From positions 1,488 to 19,809 of the forward strand of contig DGUD01000209.1 of the NCBI GenBank assembly GCA_002393865.1: a stretch of DNA of 18,322 nucleotides, given 5' to 3'. The stretch comes from Treponema sp. UBA4319. GTDB lineage: Bacteria > Spirochaetota > Spirochaetia > Treponematales > Treponemataceae. Below, piece by piece: positions 6,696 to 12,672 of this stretch. The stretch's first letter is position 1, and each line of letters begins with the position of its first letter. The notes beneath the pieces are model-generated. The model had not been told where the DNA came from. It worked only from the letters and a program-made list of their open reading frames with translations, and made no database searches. The position numbers and the translations under genes are program-made.

Positions 6696-6724
6696 TTGCA
6701 AGAGCGCGCCTTTTTGTGTACCAT
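6696..6724 (+). promoter_or_regulatory. Promoter of the PTS EIIC-like gene
   Basis: TTGCAA (6696-6701), a 17-bp spacer and TACCAT (6719-6724). The ATG begins 10 bases after the hexamer end, so the transcription start should lie within a few bases of the start codon. No ribosome binding site is visible. Confidence 0.45.
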
Positions 6725-6733
6725 TCCTGCACG

Positions 6734-7801
6734 ATGAACAAATACGTAAAACGGTATCTGATTGATGCCCTCGGCGGAATGGCCCAGGGCTTGTTCGCCT
6801 CGCTTCTGGTGGGGACGATTGTAAAGACGCTCGGGCAGGTGCTGCTGCGACTTGGCCCGAACCCCGCGTTCCAGTTCCTTGTCGATGCGGGCAACTTCGC
6901 CTCAAGCGCGCCGATTGTGGGCGCGGCAATGGCGGTCGCCATCGGCTATTCGCTCAAGGCTCCCGCCCTCGTGCTCTTTTCCCTTGCGGCGGTCGGTTCC
7001 GCGAGCAATCAGCTGGGAGGTGCGGGCGGTCCGCTTGCTGTCCTGGTCATTGCCGTGGCCGCCTGCGAGCTGGGCAGCCTCGTGAGCAAGAAGACCAAGG
7101 TCGATATCCTCGTGACCCCGCTTGTGACGCTCCTTTCCGGCACCCTGCTCGCCGTCCTCTTTGCCAGATGGATCGGCCTAGGGGCTTCCTCCGTGGGCAA
7201 CCTGATTATGTGGGCGACCCGGCTGCACCCCTTTGTGATGGGCATCATCGTCTCCGTCATCGTTGGAATCGTGCTCACCCTGCCCATTTCTTCCGCAGCC
7301 ATCTGCATGGCGCTGGGCTTGACCGGGCTCGCGGGCGGGGCAGCGGTCGCGGGATGCTCGGCCAACATGGTCGGCTTCGCGGTCGCCTCATTCCGCGAGA
7401 ACAGGTGGGGCGGTCTTGTCAGCCAGGGGCTTGGCACCTCCATGCTGCAGATGCCCAACATCGTCAAGAACCCGCGCGTGTGGCTTCCTGCCATCCTCGC
7501 CTCCGCGATAACCGGCCCCGTCTCCACCTGCCTGTTCAGGCTTGAGATGAACGGCGCACCGGTCAGCAGCGGCATGGGAACCTGCGGATTCGTAGGTCAG
7601 ATCGGCATGATTACCGGATGGTACTCGCCGGTGGAAGGCGCGGTCGCGCAGGGGGCGCAGGCTATCACGCCCGGCGCATGGGAATGGATTGGCCTTGTCA
7701 TGGTAAGCTTTGTCCTGCCCGCCGTCTTGAGCTGGGCATTCGGTCTTCTTTTCCGCAAGATAGGCTGGATTAAGGACGGGGACATGAAGCTGGAGGCATA
7801 G
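6734..7801 (+). CDS. PTS EIIC-type membrane protein (PTS_EIIC_2 family)
   Basis: A 355-residue polytopic membrane protein. Family-typical stretches are LPISSAAICMALGL (from about 183), GCSANMVGFAVASFRENRWG (from about 207), QGLGTSMLQMPNIVKNPRVW and GMGTCGFVGQIG. These match the PF13303 group of phosphotransferase EIIC-like proteins. Classical EIIC proteins move sugars across the inner membrane, but no EIIA, EIIB, HPr or sugar catabolic gene is nearby, so the transported substrate and phosphotransfer role are uncertain. MNKYVKRYL at 6734 is chosen because it follows the promoter directly and begins the hydrophobic protein. Extending the frame upstream would translate the 22-bp repeats. It is a single gene that converges with 7819-8640. 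Confidence 0.85.
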   Translation: MNKYVKRYLIDALGGMAQGLFASLLVGTIVKTLGQVLLRLGPNPAFQFLVDAGNFASSAPIVGAAMAVAIGYSLKAPALVLFSLAAVGSASNQLGGAGGPLAVLVIAVAACELGSLVSKKTKVDILVTPLVTLLSGTLLAVLFARWIGLGASSVGNLIMWATRLHPFVMGIIVSVIVGIVLTLPISSAAICMALGLTGLAGGAAVAGCSANMVGFAVASFRENRWGGLVSQGLGTSMLQMPNIVKNPRVWLPAILASAITGPVSTCLFRLEMNGAPVSSGMGTCGFVGQIGMITGWYSPVEGAVAQGAQAITPGAWEWIGLVMVSFVLPAVLSWAFGLLFRKIGWIKDGDMKLEA

Positions 7802-7811
7802 CCGCCGTACC

Positions 7812-7828
7812 CCCGCTGTCAGAGCGGG
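7812..7828. terminator. Short GC hairpin between convergent genes
   Basis: CCCGCT (7812-7817), loop GTCAG, AGCGGG (7823-7828). There is no T run on either strand, so intrinsic termination is doubtful. It lies exactly at the convergent gene ends and overlaps the stop codon of the minus-strand gene. Confidence 0.25.
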
Positions 7829-8640
7829 AATGGATTGCGGCGGAGGGCGGAGAACACACCTTTATCCGCGCCGAAGGGCACGATGCTCGGACACGTGTAG
7901 TCAGGGCTGATGACAATACCCTCGTTCAGGCAGTGCAGCAAAAAATCGCGGTAGCGCGGCTCCTCCACTTTGGGGTACAGATAGGGGCCTTTCCGCTCCC
8001 AGTAGGAAGCCAGCACGCCGTCGTACACAAACCAGTCGCTCTCGCTGCGGGACTGCAGGGCGGCAATCATATCGTAAATCGAGCGGGTGACGGCCGCGGC
8101 AATCACCGCCGGGATGTGTATGCGCCCCGCGCAGCCGGCAAGCACGGGCGTCAGGCGGAGCCGGGCGGCATCGGCGTCCTCGTCGTCCCCGATGGACAGC
8201 GCAAGCAGGAAAATTCCTTCTGTCCACGGGAGCGGCGGCTCCACGACAACGCAAGGCTCGCGGTTCCAGCGGATATCCCCTTCCGCCCACGGCATCCACA
8301 TGCGGCAGCCGCCCGGAACGACGGCATTCCCCGCGGCAAGCGCCTCCTCGCGGCTGCGGAACACATAGGTAATCCTGCGGGAGAAGAGCAGCTCGCTGAG
8401 CGCACGGGCAATACGCGGAGTAAAATCAGTGCTGAAACTGCCGGTAAGGCCGCGGGAAAGCACATTCTTCAGCACGGTGAACGCGGCGCCCCCGCCCCAG
8501 CCCAGAATGGCGCGCCCGCCTTCCTGGTACATGTCTGTCAGCCGGACGCCCTTCGCCGTATACAAAAAGCAGCCGCGGGCCCGTTTTACTGTGCCATAGC
8601 GCCGGGAAAGCTCCTGCGCAAGAAAATCCACATCATCCAT
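7819..8640 (-). CDS. Uncharacterised 273-residue protein, faintly like a class III aminotransferase
   Basis: I do not recognise this protein with confidence. It starts MDDVDFLAQELSRRYG. A stretch KGVRLTDMYQEGGRAILGWG recalls the N-terminus of class III PLP-dependent aminotransferases, where a glycine-rich turn follows a conserved Asp. The C-terminal NEGIVISPDYTCPSIVPFGA also has that flavour. At 273 residues it is much shorter than those enzymes (about 400-450), and no PLP-lysine context is evident, so it may be a degenerate or repurposed relative. No signal peptide or membrane segment is seen. A -10 hexamer ends 7 bp before the ATG and there is no Shine-Dalgarno sequence. The gene is transcribed divergently from 8749. 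Confidence 0.65.
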   Translation of the reverse strand: MDDVDFLAQELSRRYGTVKRARGCFLYTAKGVRLTDMYQEGGRAILGWGGGAAFTVLKNVLSRGLTGSFSTDFTPRIARALSELLFSRRITYVFRSREEALAAGNAVVPGGCRMWMPWAEGDIRWNREPCVVVEPPLPWTEGIFLLALSIGDDEDADAARLRLTPVLAGCAGRIHIPAVIAAAVTRSIYDMIAALQSRSESDWFVYDGVLASYWERKGPYLYPKVEEPRYRDFLLHCLNEGIVISPDYTCPSIVPFGADKGVFSALRRNPFPL

Positions 8641-8647
8641 AGGAGCA

Positions 8648-8676
8648 AGTATAGCAGAGCAGGGGCTAAAAGTCTA
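8648..8676 (-). promoter_or_regulatory. Minus-strand promoter for the 7819-8640 gene
   Basis: On the minus strand, TAGACT (8676-8671), a 17-bp spacer and TATACT (8653-8648) end 7 bp before the ATG. The predicted transcription start is at or next to the start codon. Confidence 0.5.
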
Positions 8677-8736
8677 TGCAAGCCGCGCCACTGTCCAGCT
8701 ACGGAAACGCGCCTGTTCAAAGGGGCGCAAATATGC

Positions 8737-8742
8737 TATACT
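8737..8742 (+). promoter_or_regulatory. -10 element of the hydrolase operon
   Basis: TATACT, with TG one base upstream (TGC-TATACT, extended -10), ends 6 bp before ATG 8749. No convincing -35 hexamer is visible; TGTTCA at 8714-8719 has 17-bp spacing but matches poorly. Confidence 0.45.
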
Positions 8743-8748
8743 GCCAGC

Positions 8749-10209
8749 ATGAGAAAGCTATGTACCGTCACTGCGCTGCTCCTCGCGCTCCTGCCGCTGA
8801 CGGCCGCAGCGGCAGAGGCAAAGGTCTTCGCCGCGGAGGCCGTTCCCGCCAAAAAGGAATACGTGCTCTACGTCAATTTTTACGACTGGGGGGCGGCGGC
8901 AGACAAAGCCATCATCCACTGCGCCAAGGCACAGGATGAGAAATCCGTCAAGGCAGAAGATTTTACGGCCGACGTCATCATACATTCCGCCAGCGGCGAG
9001 GAGCATTCCGGCTACGGCATCGTCAAGGGCCACCGCACGATAGAGGCCGCCTACCTCTGCGATAAGGACGGCAAACGCGTGTCCGGCAAAAGCCAGTACA
9101 TCGCGCTGGAGCTCAAAGTCGGGCCGGAAGAAAAGCTCGGCAATCCCTTCCTTGAGATTCCCGTCATCACGAAATTCAACCAGACCTACGGCATGAGAAT
9201 CTGCAACGACGAGCTGGACATAAACATCAGCAAACGGACGGCGGTGGTCAGCAAAGAGGCGGCGGCTTTTGCCCGCGGCAGCTCCCAGACGGGGGACTGC
9301 GTCATGGAATACCTCTCGTGGGAGCCGGAGAAGAAAAGCCCCGGGACGCCGCTCATCATCTGGCTCCACGGCAGCTCCGACGGCAGCACCACAAACGTGT
9401 ACCGGCTGCTCTTCAACACCAAGGCGGCGAACCTCATCAGCGGCGACATACAGCAGCATTTTCCGCAGGGCGCCTGCGTGCTCCTGCCCCAGTGCCCCGT
9501 CAACTGGATGATATCCGAGGACGGTGACCCGCTCGGCAACAAAGTCTGGGTGCCGGTGGACATCGAGGGCAAGGTCAGGAAAGTCACCAAGCCAATCCGG
9601 AAAATCCTCCGCAAGATATTCTCCCTCCCGGAGCCGGATCTTTCCCAGCAGCAGGCAAAAGCGGCCGTCTCCTTCTACACAAAGCCGCTCAAGCAGCTCA
9701 TCGACAGCTACATCGCGCAGCATCCCTTCATAGACACGAACAGGATATACATCGGCGGCTGCTCCGCGGGCGGCTACATGACGCTGAACATGTGCCTGGA
9801 ATACAAGGACTTCTTTGCCGCGGCGTTCCCCGTCTGCGAGGCCTACCCGGACAGCAAAATCACTGACAGAGACATAGAGTCGCTGGCGGGAATGCCGCTC
9901 TGGTTCACGTACGCCGCCAACGACGAGACCGTGGAGCCCGAGGAGCACACGGAGCCGACCGTCCAGCGCATCAGGCAGCAGCGCCCGGCAGACCTGCACG
10001 TATCCCGCTTTGAGGACGTGCGCGACACGAGCGGGCAGTACAAGCAGCCGGACGAGAACGGCAGGCCGACAAAGGCGCCGTACCAGTACGAGGGGCACTA
10101 CGCGTGGATTTATGCGCTGAACAACCAGTGCAGCGACGGCGCCCTCTCGCTCTTTGCATGGCTCTCGCGCCAGAAACGCACAGGGCTTTCGGCAGGCACC
10201 GTCATCTGA
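8749..10209 (+). CDS. Exported alpha/beta hydrolase (predicted peptidase/esterase, COG4099-like)
   Basis: A 486-residue product. Residues 1-22 are a signal peptide (MRKLCTVTALLLALLPLTAA, cleavage near AAA-EA), so it is likely periplasmic. An N-terminal beta-rich domain (about 30-180) precedes the hydrolase domain. LIIWLHGSSDG (202-212) supplies the oxyanion-hole HG. GGCSAGGY holds the nucleophile Ser339 in GxSxG. Asp392 (AANDETVEP) and His450 (YEGHYAW) complete a plausible triad. The layout fits the PHB-depolymerase-like group often called predicted peptidases; the real substrate is unknown. ATG 8749 is chosen because it starts the signal peptide and follows the -10; the frame stays open upstream only as antisense of the neighbouring gene. 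It is the first gene of a probable operon. Confidence 0.82.
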   Translation: MRKLCTVTALLLALLPLTAAAAEAKVFAAEAVPAKKEYVLYVNFYDWGAAADKAIIHCAKAQDEKSVKAEDFTADVIIHSASGEEHSGYGIVKGHRTIEAAYLCDKDGKRVSGKSQYIALELKVGPEEKLGNPFLEIPVITKFNQTYGMRICNDELDINISKRTAVVSKEAAAFARGSSQTGDCVMEYLSWEPEKKSPGTPLIIWLHGSSDGSTTNVYRLLFNTKAANLISGDIQQHFPQGACVLLPQCPVNWMISEDGDPLGNKVWVPVDIEGKVRKVTKPIRKILRKIFSLPEPDLSQQQAKAAVSFYTKPLKQLIDSYIAQHPFIDTNRIYIGGCSAGGYMTLNMCLEYKDFFAAAFPVCEAYPDSKITDRDIESLAGMPLWFTYAANDETVEPEEHTEPTVQRIRQQRPADLHVSRFEDVRDTSGQYKQPDENGRPTKAPYQYEGHYAWIYALNNQCSDGALSLFAWLSRQKRTGLSAGTVI

Positions 10210-10235
10210 CGGCAGCCGCGGAACAGGAGACCCGT

Positions 10236-10724
10236 ATGGCAATCACGGACATCGTGCTTATCGTAGTGGCGGCGCTGCTGCTCATCATCGGCATCATCGG
10301 CTGCATCATCCCCGGCCTGCCCGGCACCCCTTTGTGCTGGGCGGCGCTGCTTGCCGGGCATTTCTGCTCGCTCTGCGCGCTCTCATGGCCGCTGCTCGCG
10401 GTCACGGGGGCAGCCTGCATCGCCGTGGAAATCATAGACAATATCATTCCCGCGTATTTCACCAGGATATCGGGCGGCACACGGGCGGGCAGCATCGGCT
10501 CCGTCGTGGGGGCGCTTGCCGGGGTATTCAGCGGGCAAATCGTGCTCATCTTTGTGGGGCCGTTCTTCGGGGCGCTCGCCGGGGAGCTCATCCACGACAG
10601 GACGGACGCAAAAAGGGCGTTCAAATCAGCATGCTTCTCGTTCCTCGGGTTCATGACGGGAACCGGGCTCAGGCTCATCACCTCTGGAATTTTCGCGGTC
10701 ATTTTTGTCCGCTCGTTTTTCTGA
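10236..10724 (+). CDS. DUF456 family membrane protein
   Basis: A 162-residue, very hydrophobic protein with about four membrane segments. It begins AITDIVLIVVAALLLIIGII, followed by GCIIPGLPGTPLCW, the hallmark of DUF456. Glycine-rich segments GSIGSVVGALAG and FGALAGELIHD follow, typical of the family. DUF456 has no assigned biochemical function. AGGAG (10225-10229) lies 6 bp before the ATG, and the gene follows the hydrolase by 26 bp, so co-transcription is likely. Confidence 0.82.
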   Translation: MAITDIVLIVVAALLLIIGIIGCIIPGLPGTPLCWAALLAGHFCSLCALSWPLLAVTGAACIAVEIIDNIIPAYFTRISGGTRAGSIGSVVGALAGVFSGQIVLIFVGPFFGALAGELIHDRTDAKRAFKSACFSFLGFMTGTGLRLITSGIFAVIFVRSFF

Positions 10725-10739
10725 AAAAGGAGATTTTAT

Positions 10740-11621
10740 ATGAAAAAATGCATCATGCTGCTGTGCTGCGCGGCACTCGTGCTGTGCACGGCAGACGCCA
10801 AGAAAGCAAAAAAAGAGCGCGCCGGAAAGACTACGCTCGCAGCAGAGAGCCTTCCCGTGCCGGAGCCAGAACCAGTGCTGACGCCTGTCCGGCTCGGCGT
10901 GCGGGGAGACGAGGCGGAAGTGCTGTGGTCGGCCGCGCGGGAGCAGCTGCGGCAGCAGGGCATAGACCTGCAGCTCGTGCGCTATGACGGCGACGACAGC
11001 CCCAACAAGGCGCTCGCGGCCGGGGAAGTGGAGCTTGCCGCATACCAGACGCAGGCGGAATTCAGCGCGGACTGCAAGAAGAACGGCTGGCAGCTGCGCT
11101 CGCTGGGCAGCAGCTATGCAGTCCCCTGCTGCCTCTGCTCATCGACGCTCACGGACGCCGACCAGCTGCGGCAGGGCAACATCGTCACGATTCCCTCCGG
11201 CAAGGAGGATGCAGGAAGGGCGCTGCGCCTGCTGGCATCGGCCGGGCTCATCAGCCTGTACCGCGATGCCGGCAAGACGCCGACGCTCGGCGACATAGAG
11301 CGGAACCGGCGCGGCATCAACTTCCGCATGTCGCAGGCCGCACTGAAAGACGCGGTGGGCAGCGCAAAGGCGGCGGTCGGCCCGCGCACGGCAGCGGCGG
11401 CGTTGTCCCCCTGCACCATACTCTATACCGAGCCGGAAGTCAGCCGCGAGCTCTGGCACATCATCGCGGCCCGCGAGGACGACGGCGGGCAGGACGAGCT
11501 GCTCCAGGCGGTTGTGGCGGCATTCCAGAGCGAGGCGACCGAGCGTATATGCAGGGAGGAATTCGGCGGGGGCTTCGTTCCCGCGGGCTGGAAGGCGGCA
11601 GGCGCGGAAGAGCCCCAATGA
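10740..11621 (+). CDS. Divergent MetQ/NlpA-family substrate-binding protein, probable lipoprotein
   Basis: A 293-residue product with signal peptide MKKCIMLLCCAALVLC. The lipobox would be LVLC with Cys16; Leu at -1 is unusual, though spirochaete lipoboxes are relaxed, and cleavage after ADA at 20 by signal peptidase I is the alternative. After a Pro/Glu-rich linker, residues about 50-285 follow the NlpA fold: VRLGVRGDEAEVLW, KALAAGEVELAAYQTQAEF, TIPSGKEDAGRALRLLASAG, KTPTLGDIERN and a late AAVGPRTAAAA. The family binds methionine or related amino acids for the MetNI transporter. No ATPase or permease gene is adjacent, so it is an orphan here. AGGAG lies upstream, and there is a 15-bp gap from DUF456. 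Its stop overlaps the next start (ATGA). Confidence 0.78.
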   Translation: MKKCIMLLCCAALVLCTADAKKAKKERAGKTTLAAESLPVPEPEPVLTPVRLGVRGDEAEVLWSAAREQLRQQGIDLQLVRYDGDDSPNKALAAGEVELAAYQTQAEFSADCKKNGWQLRSLGSSYAVPCCLCSSTLTDADQLRQGNIVTIPSGKEDAGRALRLLASAGLISLYRDAGKTPTLGDIERNRRGINFRMSQAALKDAVGSAKAAVGPRTAAAALSPCTILYTEPEVSRELWHIIAAREDDGGQDELLQAVVAAFQSEATERICREEFGGGFVPAGWKAAGAEEPQ

Positions 11622-11986
11622 GGCGGATTGCGCTGCTCCTGCTCGCGCTGCTGGCGCTCCCTGCTTTAGCCCGCAGCCCCATACTGCGCGACCATTCCCG
11701 GATACAGGCGCTCTCGTACTTTACCATGCAGGGCCGCGTCGAGCTCCGGGAAGCAAAGGACAGCTCCTCGGCAGCAACGTACCTTACGCTGAACCACGAG
11801 GGCGGCCTGCAGGTCCGCGTCCTGGAGCTGCTGGAGCACGACGTATACGAAGGGGAATCCGGCCGCTGGATTTACGTGCTCCTGACGGCGCCCGTCTGGA
11901 GCAGCAGCGGGGAGCTTCTCGGCAGGAACCGCAGGTTCCTCGTTTTTCTTCCTGAAGACACGCCCGTATTCGACTACGAGGAATAG
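11618..11986 (+). CDS. Small exported protein of unknown function
   Basis: A 122-residue product. The start ATG overlaps the preceding TGA (ATGA at 11618-11621), indicating translational coupling to the binding protein. MRRIALLLLALLALPALARS is a clear signal peptide with cleavage after ALA. The mature part (about 103 residues) is mainly beta, with GGLQVRVLELLEHDVYEGES and WIYVLLTAPVWSSSGELLGR, somewhat like a small SH3-like or OB-like barrel. I cannot assign a family. The position suggests a periplasmic partner of the binding protein or hydrolase. Confidence 0.72.
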   Translation: MRRIALLLLALLALPALARSPILRDHSRIQALSYFTMQGRVELREAKDSSSAATYLTLNHEGGLQVRVLELLEHDVYEGESGRWIYVLLTAPVWSSSGELLGRNRRFLVFLPEDTPVFDYEE

Positions 11987-11996
11987 CGCGGCGGAG

Positions 11997-12036
11997 GGGG
12001 AAGCGCCGATTCCCCGGGGAAAAAAGCATTTTTTTT
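11997..12036 (+). terminator. Candidate operon terminator
   Basis: GGGGAA (11997-12002), a 7-base loop and TTCCCC (12010-12015) form a perfect 6-bp stem. GGGGAAAAAAGCA and then T8 (12029-12036) follow. The T run is 13 bases from the stem, so the geometry is imperfect; an A/T stem around GCA may contribute. Confidence 0.4.
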
Positions 12037-12048
12037 CTTAAAAACATC

Positions 12049-12075
12049 TTGACATGGGAGGGGCAATGCTATGAT
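12049..12075 (+). promoter_or_regulatory. Promoter of the small lipoprotein gene
   Basis: TTGACA (12049-12054) is a perfect -35. The extended -10 TGC-TATGAT has its hexamer at 12070-12075. The spacer is short (15 bp), partly compensated by the TGn extension. Confidence 0.65.
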
Positions 12076-12081
12076 GGCTCA

Positions 12082-12099
12082 GCAGGCAGCATTGCCTGC
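12082..12099 (+). promoter_or_regulatory. 5' UTR stem-loop
   Basis: GCAGGCA (12082-12088), loop GCAT, TGCCTGC (12093-12099): a perfect 7-bp hairpin positioned at the predicted 5' end of the transcript and 12 bp before AGGAG (12112-12116). It could protect the mRNA 5' end; no known riboswitch is recognised. Confidence 0.5.
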
Positions 12100-12122
12100 A
12101 CATCAGCAAAAGGAGTGTTTTT

Positions 12123-12557
12123 ATGAAAAAAGCAATGAAATGCGCGGCGTTCGTGTGCGCGCTCGTACTGGGGCTGGGAGCGCTCAGCTCATGCAGCAAA
12201 AGCACGGACAGCGTGACGGATACGCTTGCAAAGGCGGTGACAAACAGCGTTTCTGGCTCAAGCAAGTTCAACAGCAGCACATACAAAGGAAGCATCACCA
12301 AGAATTCTATCAAGACAGAGGGAACGCTCAGCTTCAACGGGGACGGAAGCTGGTCGTATGTCTCAGGCGGCACGAACACCTCCACAAATCAGGCGATTCC
12401 CGGCCAGAGCATTTCCGGCAAGAAATACAGCGTGAATGGCTCCACGGTGATTTTGTTCACATCCGATACCGACGGTGTCCAGGCGACATATAATTCCAGC
12501 TCCGACACATTCACGTTGGAGACGACGACCGGCACACTGGTGCTGAACAAGCAGTAA
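12123..12557 (+). CDS. Small lipoprotein of unknown function
   Basis: A 144-residue product. The signal MKKAMKCAAFVCALVLGLGA ends in the lipobox LSSC (Cys24), so it is an acylated envelope protein. The mature part is rich in Ser, Thr and Gly and predicted beta, with repeated patterns such as GTLSFNGDGSWSYVSGG, VNGSTVILFTSDTDG and TYNSSSDTFTLETTTGTLVL. This resembles the small beta-barrel lipoproteins in which a sequence of strands reports a score of a reaction-like template (lipocalin-like), but I cannot name a family. AGGAG precedes the ATG. It is a single gene with its own promoter, 5' hairpin and terminator, which suggests high expression. Confidence 0.8.
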   Translation: MKKAMKCAAFVCALVLGLGALSSCSKSTDSVTDTLAKAVTNSVSGSSKFNSSTYKGSITKNSIKTEGTLSFNGDGSWSYVSGGTNTSTNQAIPGQSISGKKYSVNGSTVILFTSDTDGVQATYNSSSDTFTLETTTGTLVLNKQ

Positions 12558-12573
12558 GCTGCCGCTCCCCGAA

Positions 12574-12624
12574 AAAAAATGCCCGGCGGACGCCGCGTCA
12601 TGCAGCGTGTGCCGGGCATTTTTT
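12574..12624. terminator. Strong bidirectional intrinsic terminator
   Basis: AAAAAATGCCCGGC (12574-12587) pairs perfectly with GCCGGGCATTTTTT (12611-12624), a 14-bp arm whose ends give a U run in both directions. The 23-base loop can form a further small stem. It serves the lipoprotein gene (plus) and the EF-hand gene (minus), which converge here. Confidence 0.9.
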
Positions 12625-12672
12625 CAGCCGGGGCAGCCTGAAAGCACCGTCCCGCTCAAGCCCCCGCGGCTC

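Noticed and set aside
6193..6942. Minus-strand open frames across the repeat array
   Set aside because: Their peptides (FRRE, IPAG, SGGN) come from the 22-bp repeat read in rotating frames, not from conserved protein.
7933..8748. Long open extension upstream of the hydrolase start
   Set aside because: It runs antisense through the 7819-8640 gene, lacks family similarity, and the signal peptide and -10 place the start at 8749.
8758..10242. Minus-strand open frame opposite the hydrolase
   Set aside because: A GC-rich antisense shadow with no domain, ribosome binding site or composition support; the plus strand has a catalytic triad.
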